Below, one piece after another: positions 49,150 to 57,692 of a DNA stretch of 64,000 bases; position 1 is the first letter of the stretch; the number at the start of each line of letters is the position of its first letter. The stretch is taken from the NCBI GenBank assembly GCA_030527825.1, contig JAUNAC010000001.1, positions 1,447,891-1,511,890 of the forward strand, given 5' to 3'. Below the pieces are notes generated by a model, which had not been told where the DNA came from, searched no databases, and saw only the letters and a program-made list of their open reading frames with translations. Made by a program: the position numbers and the translations under genes. The DNA comes from Lautropia sp. (GTDB lineage: Bacteria; Pseudomonadota; Gammaproteobacteria; Burkholderiales; Burkholderiaceae_E).

Positions 49150-49995
49150 ATGAGCAAGCAACAGTCCAAGATCTGGAAAAGCCGTTCCTTCCCCTATGTG
49201 CCGATGAACGAACGTGATCCGAAACCCAGGGACAGATCCATTACCGAAATTCGCGGCCCTTACTACGCCATGGTGACTCCGACCTATGTGAGCGAGTTGC
49301 TGGAAGGGGTGGGCGAACATGTGGATGGCTTCAAGTATGCAGGGGGATCGTTTTCCTTGATGCCTGCCGATTACATCCGGCGGATGAATCGTATTTGCCA
49401 CGACCACGGTGTGTATGTCTCAACCGGAGGATGGATCGAAAATGTGCTGGCTCGCGCCCCCGGCCATATCGACGACTATATCGCCGAGGTGAAGAAGCTT
49501 GATTTTGACATGATCGAGCTATCCACCGGTTTCATCCAGTTGCCTGTTCCCGATCTGCTGCGGCTGATCGAGAAGGTGAAAAAGGCGGGGCTGAAGCCGA
49601 AGCCTGAAATCGGCATTCAGTTCGGCGCGGGCGGCGACACCAGCCAGGCCGAGCTTGAAGCGGAAGGGACGCGTGACCCGCAGATTCTCATTGATACGGC
49701 CAACGAGTGCCTGAATGCGGGCGCCTCCATCATCATGATCGAATCCGAAGGCATCACGGAAAATGCCGATCCGTGGCGCACGGATGTGGCCGCCAAGATC
49801 ATGAAGAATGTGGGCATGGAGAACGTGATGTTCGAGGCGGCCGATCCCCAGGTGTTCAGCTGGTACATCAAGAACTACGGTATTGACGTGAACCTGTTTG
49901 TCGACCACAGCCAGATCGTGCAGCTGGAGTGTCTGCGGCGTGGCATTTGGGGCACGAAGAGCACCTTTGGACGCATCACCACGTATCGTCCGTAA
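49150..49995 (+). CDS. ComA-like (phosphosulfolactate synthase family) protein
   Basis: A 281-residue TIM-barrel protein of the ComA family (PF02679), whose archetype adds sulfite to phosphoenolpyruvate in coenzyme M synthesis. Family-like segments are VDGFKYAGGSFSL, VYVSTGGWIENV, FDMIELSTGFIQLP, PEIGIQFGAGGD, IIMIESEGITEN and VMFEAADPQVFSWYI. The usual E-A-R motif after the sixth strand appears here as E-S-E, so an Arg expected to bind an anionic group may be missing. This makes true phosphosulfolactate synthesis doubtful. No other coenzyme M genes are nearby. Confidence 0.8.
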   Translation: MSKQQSKIWKSRSFPYVPMNERDPKPRDRSITEIRGPYYAMVTPTYVSELLEGVGEHVDGFKYAGGSFSLMPADYIRRMNRICHDHGVYVSTGGWIENVLARAPGHIDDYIAEVKKLDFDMIELSTGFIQLPVPDLLRLIEKVKKAGLKPKPEIGIQFGAGGDTSQAELEAEGTRDPQILIDTANECLNAGASIIMIESEGITENADPWRTDVAAKIMKNVGMENVMFEAADPQVFSWYIKNYGIDVNLFVDHSQIVQLECLRRGIWGTKSTFGRITTYRP

Positions 49996-50000
49996 TATCG

Positions 50001-50038
50001 TGGGCCTGGGACCGATCTGTCTCAGGCCCAGTTCTTTT
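50001..50038 (+). terminator. Terminator after the ComA-like gene
   Basis: TGGGCCTG (50001) pairs with CAGGCCCA (50023), giving an 8-bp stem with a 14-base loop, followed by gttctttt. It overlaps the last codons of the convergent D-lactate dehydrogenase gene. Confidence 0.65.
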
Positions 50039-51719
50039 CCCGGGAAGTGTGGCCAATTCCCGGGTTGAAGCTGTTGGTGGGATCCAGTGAGCGGTAGAAG
50101 CGCTGTAGAGCCGGACGGGCATGATATAGATGACCGACATTGTGTTCCGCTGGATATTGTGCGCCACGGGCATCCAGCAGCGTCAGCATCTGCTGTTCCA
50201 GCGCGTGGCAATCATGTCCCTTTTTCACGATGTAGTCCTGGTGAAAGACGTGGCACATGAAATGTCCGTAGTACAGCTTGTGGCTGATCTGTTCGTCGAG
50301 GTTCTCTGGAAGTTTTTCGAACCAGTCCGGGTCGTTTCGCCGCAGGGCCACATCCAGGGCAACAATGTCTTCCACTTCCTGATCGTGCACCGCCCGATAA
50401 CGTACCGCCGCTGATGCCACAGCGAAACGGTGCAACATGGCTGCCTGGGTTTCCGTCGCGTTGCATTCAAAGAAAGCGCCCTGATCCGGGTCAGAAAAAT
50501 GGCTGTTCAGGTATTGGCGCGCCTCGTCCATGCCAGGGCCGCCCATTTTCAGGATCAGGTGATGTTCATACTGATCCCGGAATGACCGTAGACGAGGAGG
50601 CAGATGCTGGGGGAGCAGACCTGCCAGCCGCTGCAGCGCCTTGTCGGAAAAATGGCGCGGCAGAAAGCGCAATCGGCGAGCTGCCCGGTCGACCCATGTC
50701 TTGGCCTGGAACAAGGCAGGCAGGCGGTGCGTGCCCAGCAGGCGAATCATCCAGACAGTGTCCTTGCCATAGATGGCAGCGATATCGAATGCGTGGCGGT
50801 GGATGTATTCTCCCGAAATGGGCAGTGCCTGAAAGTTTGTCAGCATATGACGCCGCAGGCGGCTCAGAACTGCGGTGTCGTGTGTGCCGATGTAGAAAAC
50901 CGCTGTCTCCTTCTCCAGAGGGAAAGTGTCGAGGCGAACAGCAAATACTCCGAGCTTTCCGGCGCTGCCTGATGCTTCATAGTGTCTGGCGGGATCAGCA
51001 TTGAAGCGGGCCGGACTGTCGGCATCGACCTGGCGAACGTGGTGACAGTAGGCATGATCATGGCCTTTCCGGTTGACGGGCAGTACATCACGCGCTTCGT
51101 AGCGGGCTTGTTGCAGGTTCGTCAGAATTTCCTCGGGTGTGTGCCCCAGATGGATCCCCAGGTGGTTAATCAGCTGCAGCTCGCCATCGGCGGTGAGCTG
51201 GGCATATAGCGCCATTTCGGTATAGGCGGGACCTCGCTGAACCAGGGCACCACCGGAGTTATTGCAGATGCCGCCGATGACGGAGGCACCGATGCAGGAT
51301 GAACCAATGACCGAATGCGGTTCACGTCCGTGTTGTTTCAGCAGTGCTTCCAGCTCATTGAGTGTGGATCCGGGTAGGCACACCACCTGCTCAGCCTCTT
51401 GGATGAGTTGAATGCCATCCATGCGTCTGGTACTGATGATGACCAGATCGCGTGCGTAGTCACTGCCATCCGGCGTTGATCCGCCTGTCAGGCCCGTGTT
51501 GGCCGCCTGACTGATAATGATGACATCTGCGGCCACACAGGCTTTAAGCACTTCCCAGTATTCCAGCAGGGTACCGGGCAGAATGACCGCCAGCGCATTG
51601 CCCTGACCGAAGCGGTAGCCTGTCCGGAAGGGTTCGGTGCGGGCCGGGTCGGTCAGGACGTATCTGAGACCCACGATTGTTTGGAGCTGTGCAATGAGCT
51701 GGGGCTGCGTAGATGACAT
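50022..51719 (-). CDS. dld: Quinone-dependent D-lactate dehydrogenase (Dld type)
   Basis: A 565-residue FAD enzyme that oxidises D-lactate at the inner membrane and feeds electrons to quinones. The N-terminal FAD-binding domain has ISQAANTGLTGGSTPDG and VIGSSCIGASVIGGICNNSGG. The large C-terminal membrane-binding domain (about 300-560) has LRSFRDQYEHHLILKMGG, SHKLYYGHFMCHVFHQDYIV and EHNVGHLYHA, specific to the Dld family. It is convergent with the ComA-like gene. Regulation is not visible. Confidence 0.93.
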   Translation of the reverse strand: MSSTQPQLIAQLQTIVGLRYVLTDPARTEPFRTGYRFGQGNALAVILPGTLLEYWEVLKACVAADVIIISQAANTGLTGGSTPDGSDYARDLVIISTRRMDGIQLIQEAEQVVCLPGSTLNELEALLKQHGREPHSVIGSSCIGASVIGGICNNSGGALVQRGPAYTEMALYAQLTADGELQLINHLGIHLGHTPEEILTNLQQARYEARDVLPVNRKGHDHAYCHHVRQVDADSPARFNADPARHYEASGSAGKLGVFAVRLDTFPLEKETAVFYIGTHDTAVLSRLRRHMLTNFQALPISGEYIHRHAFDIAAIYGKDTVWMIRLLGTHRLPALFQAKTWVDRAARRLRFLPRHFSDKALQRLAGLLPQHLPPRLRSFRDQYEHHLILKMGGPGMDEARQYLNSHFSDPDQGAFFECNATETQAAMLHRFAVASAAVRYRAVHDQEVEDIVALDVALRRNDPDWFEKLPENLDEQISHKLYYGHFMCHVFHQDYIVKKGHDCHALEQQMLTLLDARGAQYPAEHNVGHLYHARPALQRFYRSLDPTNSFNPGIGHTSREKNWA

Positions 51720-51764
51720 ATCTTGAGTGCGTCGACGCTGCAGCAGATGATGCGGTTGCCAGCG

Positions 51765-52094
51765 TCAGCTGCGAGTGTCGGATTTGGGCCGGTGATGGTG
51801 GGTGCCGCGGCAGCGGATGATGACAATGAGGCCAAGATACACCAGCCAGGCGGAAAGGGACAGATGGGTTGTCCATGCCACCAGTCCCTGAGCAGTTCCC
51901 TGTGCTCTCAGTGCGCAGAGAAGTGCCATGCCCAATAGCAGGCCGGCGGTGAGGCGCAGCCTGCGGTTGGTCACCGGTGTCAGGGTACGATTCAGCAGAT
52001 CTTGCTGGTGACGTGTCATCGCCATGGCGAGCATGGCCATAGCCGGCCATGTGATGAGCAAGAGGCAGAGGTGATTCAGTGCAGTGCCCGTCAT
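51765..52094 (-). CDS. DUF3325 small membrane protein
   Basis: A 109-residue protein with three membrane segments (LCLLLITWPAMAMLAMAM; LTAGLLLGMALLCAL; LSAWLVYLGLIVII). DUF3325 proteins typically follow PepSY-type proteins and TonB-dependent siderophore receptors. It is the last gene of a three-gene minus-strand unit, 17 bases after the PepSY gene. Function unknown; a role in iron release or siderophore handling is inferred from the association. Confidence 0.75.
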   Translation of the reverse strand: MTGTALNHLCLLLITWPAMAMLAMAMTRHQQDLLNRTLTPVTNRRLRLTAGLLLGMALLCALRAQGTAQGLVAWTTHLSLSAWLVYLGLIVIIRCRGTHHHRPKSDTRS

Positions 52095-52111
52095 GGTGTC
52101 AGGGCTCGCTT

Positions 52112-53719
52112 TCAGGACGGGGGGATGGTGGCAAGGGGAGATGCGCCATGGGGGGGGCGCTTTCGGCTGGGGCCGGGCGGTTTTTTGGATGGGGGGCGTC
52201 GGGTTCGCCAGGCAATGGTGGCCATCAGCACGCCAAAGAGCAGCGTCGTCAGGTCAATCGAAACGAAGGTCCAGTCTCGTTGTGCCAGGCTGCTCAGTAT
52301 GCCCCGGGCGGTTGTCAGGGCATTGATCAACGGTGTGAGCATGATCCCGCAGTATGACAACAGTTCTGTCCAGGCCCGCCGGGTGGGGCGCAGTGTGGCG
52401 TAGCCTGCCGCTGTTGCCCAGACGCTGAAGAAGATGCTGACTTCGCAGTTGCTGCGTTGTACCAGTGCAAGCGGCAGCAGCCGGTTGGCCCAGAGGTAAG
52501 CCGTCATGGCCAGCGGTAGACCGACCAGCACCGCAATATTGAGCTTTTCTACCAGTATGAGCCCGAAGCCGGCTGACTGTCCGGATTTGAGTCGTGTCCA
52601 GCGCTTGATCGTCCAGAGCACCAAACCACTGGCCATCATGCCAGCGCCGCTTAAGCCAAGGAGGAAATAGAGCCACCTCAGCGGGGGCTGAGCATAGTGC
52701 CCCTTATGCAGTGCCAGCAGTACACCATAGGTGCCGGCAGCCGGGGCGGCCTGTTCGTGGGTTTGCAGCAGCTGGCCGTTATTGCCATCAAACAGCATGA
52801 ACTGCGGATGCGCGTTGACATCGCTGTCATCCCTGCGCAGAACCATCACCCGGGTACCCGTGTCGCCGGGATTGTTGACAAGTAGTCGGCCTATCCCCTG
52901 CTGACCCCAGCGCTGTTGAGCTTGCTGCATCATGGGAACAACGGAGGCAAGGGGCATGGGCCGGTGACTGGCGGGTTCGGGGGCGCGAGTGCCGCGAATC
53001 ATCTGCTGGAACTGCTGCTGTGCGGATGGTGTGCGAAATGCGGCTGTAACGCCCCAGGGCATGTACTGAAACATCATGGATACCAGACCGGTATAGGCGA
53101 TGATCAGATGGAATGGCAACCCGAGAACTGACATGCCGTTATGGGCATCCAGCCAGGAGCGTTGACCCTTGCCCCAGCGAAAAGTGAAAAAGTCAGTGAA
53201 GATTTTTTTGTGAATGATGATGCCGCTGAGAATGGCGACCAGCATGAACATGGTGGCAAGGCCAACAATCCAGCGCGCAGTCCGGGGCTGAAGGTGGTAA
53301 AGATTAAAATGAAAGAGATAAAAAAATTCTCCACCCAGCGTATTTCTGACCTGAAGGGGGGCTGCAGTCTGCGGATCCAGCAAGCGCTGGTGAATTTGGC
53401 GCTCACCAGCGAGCCAGTAAATCGAGGCGGTTGGCTGGCGCTGTGTGGGCAGGGAAACTCCCCACTGCAGCGCATGGGGGGCCTGCCGCTGCAGCGTGTC
53501 GAGCAGGTGGCGGGTAGTCTGCGTGGGGTTCGGGTGCGGTGTACTGAGCGGTATTTCGGGCCGCATCCACAGCGAGATTTCGTGCCGGAAACAGCTCATG
53601 CTGCCCATCAGGAAGATCGTGTACAACAGCCAGCCCATGAGGAGTCCGACCCAGGTGTGCAGGCTGGCCATGGCCTGGCGAAATCCGGGGGGACGGGTCG
53701 GCTGGGCGGGCATGGGCAT
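52112..53719 (-). CDS. PepSY-associated TM-helix protein (siderophore-reductase-like)
   Basis: A 535-residue inner-membrane protein of the PepSY_TM family, related to Pseudomonas FoxB-like proteins that reduce or process ferri-siderophores. The first helix is FRQAMASLHTWVGLLMGWLL with a conserved His. Further helices include WIVGLATMFMLVAILSGIII, LPFHLIIAYTGLVSMMF and LYFLLGLSGAGMMASGLVLW. A periplasmic PepSY-like region lies between. Its ATG overlaps the DUF3649 stop (TAATG), showing tight coupling. The frame runs further upstream but within DUF3649. Confidence 0.85.
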   Translation of the reverse strand: MPMPAQPTRPPGFRQAMASLHTWVGLLMGWLLYTIFLMGSMSCFRHEISLWMRPEIPLSTPHPNPTQTTRHLLDTLQRQAPHALQWGVSLPTQRQPTASIYWLAGERQIHQRLLDPQTAAPLQVRNTLGGEFFYLFHFNLYHLQPRTARWIVGLATMFMLVAILSGIIIHKKIFTDFFTFRWGKGQRSWLDAHNGMSVLGLPFHLIIAYTGLVSMMFQYMPWGVTAAFRTPSAQQQFQQMIRGTRAPEPASHRPMPLASVVPMMQQAQQRWGQQGIGRLLVNNPGDTGTRVMVLRRDDSDVNAHPQFMLFDGNNGQLLQTHEQAAPAAGTYGVLLALHKGHYAQPPLRWLYFLLGLSGAGMMASGLVLWTIKRWTRLKSGQSAGFGLILVEKLNIAVLVGLPLAMTAYLWANRLLPLALVQRSNCEVSIFFSVWATAAGYATLRPTRRAWTELLSYCGIMLTPLINALTTARGILSSLAQRDWTFVSIDLTTLLFGVLMATIAWRTRRPPSKKPPGPSRKRPPHGASPLATIPPS

Positions 53720-53997
53720 TACCACCAGAGGGTACTGTCCAGCGCCAGCAGAGCGGCGGACAGCAGTGTCAGACCTGTCCAGGCGCGGATGGCTGACCGA
53801 GCGCCAAACGCCCAGAGGGCGGCGCATGTGTAGACAGCGAAGCTGCCCATGGTTCCCCACAGTACGGCTTCCTGATGGTCAGTCATCAGGACGAGGGGCA
53901 GGATCGATACCAGTGCAGCCAAGACATAGCCGCCTACGATCGCGGCCAGACTACGCAGCAGCAGGGACCACAGCGTGACATTCGGGGATATTGGCAT
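53719..53997 (-). CDS. DUF3649 small membrane protein
   Basis: A 92-residue protein with three membrane segments (LWSLLLRSLAAIVGGYVLAALVSI is the first region). DUF3649 is a family found almost always with PepSY_TM and DUF3325 proteins next to TonB-dependent receptors. Here it is first in the unit, but no receptor gene is present in the window on either side. No Fur-like box is visible upstream (53998-54156). Confidence 0.8.
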   Translation of the reverse strand: MPISPNVTLWSLLLRSLAAIVGGYVLAALVSILPLVLMTDHQEAVLWGTMGSFAVYTCAALWAFGARSAIRAWTGLTLLSAALLALDSTLWW

Positions 53998-54156
53998 GAT
54001 CCACGATGGTAGCGAAGCAGGACAGTGTGTGCCAGGGCGTGCCTGTCGCGCGGAGGGGCTATGATCTGCTCTGGTCTAAAATAACCGGCTAGGGATATTG
54101 CAAGGTAGGGCGCCGCGGGCAGTATGAAGTGGCGGCCTTTGGGCAGAGAGGGATTC

Positions 54157-54357
54157 ATGACCGAGGAAGGCAGGGCGCTGGCCATTGTTCTGGGCTTGTT
54201 GATGGGCATGCTGGCGCTGGCGGTTGCGCTGGGGTTCTATACCTGGCGGGCACGACGGCTGGCTCGGTTGGCAGCTGCCGCCGAGGAGCAGGTGAAGGAC
54301 AGCGGCCCAAGGGGGGCAGCGCAGACCAGGCGGCATCCCCTCGGAAAGCGGCGCTGA
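54157..54357 (+). CDS. Small single-pass membrane protein, unknown
   Basis: A 66-residue protein starting MTEEGRALAIVLGLLMGMLA, with one membrane helix (about residues 6-28), then a basic Arg/Ala-rich tail. AGAGAGGG precedes the ATG at 54157; an in-frame ATG exists at 54124. It lies 69 bases before the HAD phosphatase gene and could be cotranscribed with it. I do not recognise a family. Confidence 0.5.
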   Translation: MTEEGRALAIVLGLLMGMLALAVALGFYTWRARRLARLAAAAEEQVKDSGPRGAAQTRRHPLGKRR

Positions 54358-54426
54358 ATTCAACAAGAATGTTCCCTGCGTCGGCAGTGGCCTGACGGGG
54401 AGTGATGTACACAGGACGTGCCTAGT

Positions 54427-55245
54427 ATGACGACTGCATTGAAGGATCGTATCCGGATTGTTTTTTTTGATATTGACGACACGCTCTACAGTAAGGAAAG
54501 CGGGCTTCTGTCATCAGGGGCCGAAAAGGCATTCACGGGTTTGCAGCAGCGGGGAGTGATTCCTGCCATTGCGACCGGACGGGCGCGTTACGTATTTCCG
54601 ATCCCACTGGAGACGGTCATCCAGCGGGTGGGCGTACGCCATTTCGTCACGATCAACGGCCAGCTCAATTTGTGTGGGGAGCAGGTGGTGACTGACTACC
54701 CCTTCGATCCGGACGATTTGAAGCGCATTACGGACTATTTTCTGGGCCGGGGCATACCGGTTGGTTATTCCGAGCGCGCCCATATGTCGATGCTGGGCAT
54801 GACACCTAGTTTCCGGGCTGCCCTCGCCCCGATTCTGCGTGATCATCCGATGGAATTGGGGCATGAGCCCGGCAGTCCTGTCTACCAGTTGATCGTGGGC
54901 TATGCGGCGGAGCTGCAGGCAAGTATCGAGGCATCCGGTGTATTGGATCAGGGCCGGTTCAGGACGGTGCGCTGGCATGAGGATGCCGTGGACCTGCTGG
55001 CGACGGCCGGTTCCAAGGTGCGCGGCATCCGGGATGTGATCGCGACACTGGACCTGTCACTGGAAAACGTTATGGTTTTTGGTGATTCCCTCAATGATAT
55101 CGAGATGCTTTCGGAGGCGGGTTTTGGGGTGGCCATGGCCAATGGGCATCCAGATGCCATTCGGTGTGCGGATCATGTGGCACCGCCCCAGGCCGAGGAC
55201 GGTGTGTATCGGGCGCTCGTGTCGCTGGGCATGATCCCCGGCTGA
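54427..55245 (+). CDS. Cof-type HAD-superfamily phosphatase
   Basis: A 272-residue HAD hydrolase. Motif I is FFDIDDTLYS (two catalytic Asp), motif II AIATGR, and motif IV FGDSLNDIEMLSEAGFGVAMANG. These place it in the Cof/IIB subfamily that acts on sugar phosphates, nucleotides or FMN. ATG 54427 follows AGGA; a GTG nine bases earlier is less well placed. Its stop directly abuts the stop of the convergent glycosyltransferase gene. Confidence 0.92.
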   Translation: MTTALKDRIRIVFFDIDDTLYSKESGLLSSGAEKAFTGLQQRGVIPAIATGRARYVFPIPLETVIQRVGVRHFVTINGQLNLCGEQVVTDYPFDPDDLKRITDYFLGRGIPVGYSERAHMSMLGMTPSFRAALAPILRDHPMELGHEPGSPVYQLIVGYAAELQASIEASGVLDQGRFRTVRWHEDAVDLLATAGSKVRGIRDVIATLDLSLENVMVFGDSLNDIEMLSEAGFGVAMANGHPDAIRCADHVAPPQAEDGVYRALVSLGMIPG

Positions 55246-56358
55246 CTAGGCGGGTATCTCGCTGGGCAAGGCCGCCGGGCACACGCGTCCGGCGTCTGCG
55301 GCCTCCTTGTATTCCGCATAGAGCTGTTTCTGCATGTCCTTGTAATGTGCGGCTTTCTCCTTGTCTTTGCGTGCATCGAACAGGGCCCAGAGCTGGCCAG
55401 CTGCCATGAAGCTGCCCCGGCCGCTGACATTGCCGGCCAGCTCGGGGTGTTCGCCGATGTGCAGCGCCTTCAGCCAGCTGTCCTCGATCATTGGGAGCAG
55501 TGATTCGCCCTGTTCGGGATGTTGCTGCATTTGATCCAGGAGCAGCGCGCCCACGACAAAATGGAAATCGGCCGAATGATCCCAATAGGGTATTTCGTCT
55601 GAAGCAAAGAGCATGGCCTGCTGGATCTGGTTGGTATGACGCAAGCATTCGATCATGCGGATGACCAGATCGTGGTACCAGGGGACATCGCGGTGCGTCA
55701 TCAGCTCCTTGGCACGGCGGTAGTATGGAATAGCTTCCGCATGCTGTAGCTGAATGTCATATTGCTTGGCCAGCTGGAAGTTGACGTAGGGTTCGTCGGG
55801 TGTTTCCGACAGTGATTTGAGCAGCAGCGCCATGTTGCGCCCCTGTTTGGTGTCGAGTTGCTCCTTCATGTAGCCGTCATGTCGTACGGTTACGGGGCTG
55901 TCGATCACAGGCAGGCGGTGGGCGGGCTGCTCATGGATACGGCCTTTGTAGCGTACGCCCCGGGGCAGGATGCGTGGAATGCGGTGACTGGAGATCAGTG
56001 TGTTGCTGCCGCTCCCCAAATCACTGTCGATGCGAATGTAGTGGATGGCCTGACGTGCATCATGGCGCAGTCCGGCCAGATATTCGCCGCCGGAGGTCAG
56101 CCATTCATCGGCATCCAGCACCAGATTCCAGTCGGCGTCGGAGCGGGCCAGGGCGGCATTGCGCGCCGCGGCAAAATCGTTGGTCCAGCGCCGTTCGTAA
56201 ACGGTGGCTCCATGTGCCTGGGCAATGGCGATGGTGTCGTCCGTCGATCCTGTATCGAGTACGATCATCTGATCGACCCAGGGGGCAACGCTGTCCAGAC
56301 AGCGGGCGATGCTGCGTGCCTCGTTTTTAACGATCATGGTCAGGGCAATCGTTTTCAT
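55246..56358 (-). CDS. Family 2 glycosyltransferase with TPR-like C-terminal half
   Basis: A 370-residue protein. The N-terminal GT2 domain has TMIVKNEARSIARCLDS, VLDTGSTDDTIAIA and VLDADEWLT, with the DxD-type Asp residues for nucleotide-sugar binding. Residues about 200-340 form helical repeats (LAKQYDIQLQHAEAIPYYRRA) like tetratricopeptides. It resembles the SunS/lgtE-like group of GT2 enzymes, for which the acceptor varies (LPS, protein or peptide). The ATG at 56358 follows GGAGA. The acceptor is unknown. Confidence 0.88.
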   Translation of the reverse strand: MKTIALTMIVKNEARSIARCLDSVAPWVDQMIVLDTGSTDDTIAIAQAHGATVYERRWTNDFAAARNAALARSDADWNLVLDADEWLTSGGEYLAGLRHDARQAIHYIRIDSDLGSGSNTLISSHRIPRILPRGVRYKGRIHEQPAHRLPVIDSPVTVRHDGYMKEQLDTKQGRNMALLLKSLSETPDEPYVNFQLAKQYDIQLQHAEAIPYYRRAKELMTHRDVPWYHDLVIRMIECLRHTNQIQQAMLFASDEIPYWDHSADFHFVVGALLLDQMQQHPEQGESLLPMIEDSWLKALHIGEHPELAGNVSGRGSFMAAGQLWALFDARKDKEKAAHYKDMQKQLYAEYKEAADAGRVCPAALPSEIPA

Positions 56359-56620
56359 GCAAGGTTCTCCGACGGATTGACGAGAGATTGTTCCCATCAT
56401 TCGCAGGGCGTGGTCTGTGAAACACCGTAGGTTCTCGCCGGGTTTTCGATATCAGGTGGTCAGGACGGTGTTGGATGCCGATAACAGATCTGTGGCCTGG
56501 ATGCTGATGCTCTGCCCGGGTTTGTCCGGGCGAGACGAAGCCGATTAATGAGAAGTAGAATCAATACTGGCGTATCCTGTATGCTTCTGTTGTCCGATTT
56601 TGCGAGCAGGTAAATGCAGG

Positions 56621-56660
56621 CGTTGCAGCTTGTTCGAGCCTGTTCGAAACTGTTGGAGTC
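56621..56660 (+). repeat. Four 10-bp phased repeats before the DUF2325 gene
   Basis: Four consecutive decamers share the pattern x-GTT-xx-A-xxx: CGTTGCAGCT, TGTTCGAGCC, TGTTCGAAAC, TGTTGGAGTC. The last contains the GGAG ribosome site of the next gene. The rest of the 308-base gap between the divergent glycosyltransferase and DUF2325 genes also holds a hairpin at 56514-56531 (GCCCGG/CCGGGC). No clear promoter was recognised. Confidence 0.6.
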
Positions 56661-56666
56661 CCTATC

Positions 56667-57536
56667 TTGAGATCAGACAAGCGCAGCCCTGAGGGGGTTT
56701 TGGCCGAGCTGAAAGCGTTGCAGCGCGCATACGGCGCCGCTCAGCGGCGCTGTACGCTTAGCCTCCAGCGTTTGCATGCCCGCAATCAGGCACTGGAAGC
56801 GGAAGTGCTGGAATTGCGCGCACAGCTGGCAACGCGGGATGCAGATCTGTTTCTGGAGGGACGCGCTGCTGTCCGGCTGGCGCCGCACAACGGCGAAAGA
56901 AGTAGCCGTTTGGCCTGGGGCGCCCGGATGGAGTTGCTCGCCCAGCGGCTGCTGGCGCTGTGGAAAAAGGGGGAGGTCCGTAGCCCCGTGCCAGAGGCTG
57001 AAGATGTACTGGATTGTCTGACTCCTGCTCATGGATGGGCGGGGCAAGCGGCGAAACGGCCTGCCGGAAATACAGTACAGGAGGGTTTGCCCAGGGAAGC
57101 GGCTGTGTCTCATCGTTGGGTTGATGTGGGCGAGCCGCTGGAGAGTTCGCCTGGCAGCCTGTCAACCGAGGATAAGCGAGGTGCGTTGCATGGTGAGGTT
57201 CCCGTTGATCATGGGACGGCCGAGAACTGTGCAGATCCATCGGATCTTGAGGAGCGATTGGTTGAGGCGGATTTGGTGATCTGCCAGACAGGTTGTCTCA
57301 GCCACCAGGATTACTGGCGGGTGCAGGATCACTGCCGGCGACATAACAAGCCGTGTGTATTGGTTGCCCAGCCAGAGGCGCTTCGTATTATCCGGATTCA
57401 TCAACGGGGTGACGTGGCAGGATCCTGGCCAGGTCTAACGCCGGCTGTACCCAGGAAATCAGGGACAGACGGGGGGTGCAGGCAGAATGTGCGGGCGCAG
57501 GAAAGGCATGAGGGGGTCGGTGCAGACGGGCGATAG
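56667..57536 (+). CDS. DUF2325 protein with N-terminal coiled coil
   Basis: A 289-residue protein starting at TTG, eight bases after GGAG. Residues about 5-60 form a coiled coil (LAELKALQRAYGAAQRRC..., ALEAEVLELRAQLATRD). The middle is low-complexity. Residues about 200-245 match DUF2325: EADLVICQTGCLSHQDYWRV, then HCRRHNKPCVLV. DUF2325 is a small, uncharacterised domain with a conserved Cys and Ser-His, found in proteins linked to metal or redox stress. The last 40 residues are not conserved-looking. It precedes fur in the same direction, 156 bases away. Confidence 0.72.
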   Translation: MRSDKRSPEGVLAELKALQRAYGAAQRRCTLSLQRLHARNQALEAEVLELRAQLATRDADLFLEGRAAVRLAPHNGERSSRLAWGARMELLAQRLLALWKKGEVRSPVPEAEDVLDCLTPAHGWAGQAAKRPAGNTVQEGLPREAAVSHRWVDVGEPLESSPGSLSTEDKRGALHGEVPVDHGTAENCADPSDLEERLVEADLVICQTGCLSHQDYWRVQDHCRRHNKPCVLVAQPEALRIIRIHQRGDVAGSWPGLTPAVPRKSGTDGGCRQNVRAQERHEGVGADGR

Positions 57537-57692
57537 GATGGGTCAGTGATGATGTACTTTGAGTAAAGCGGTATCACATGGTGAGTCATGGTCGCGCAAA
57601 TGGTTCATAATGCACGAATCAGGGGATGGATGCGTGGGCATGCATTCATTTGCCCGTATGCGATGAACCCAGTTTCTCTCTCAGGAAGGTCA

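Noticed and set aside
53998-54156. A Fur box upstream of the DUF3649-PepSY unit
   Set aside because: I looked for TGATAAT/ATTATCA half-sites and found none there.
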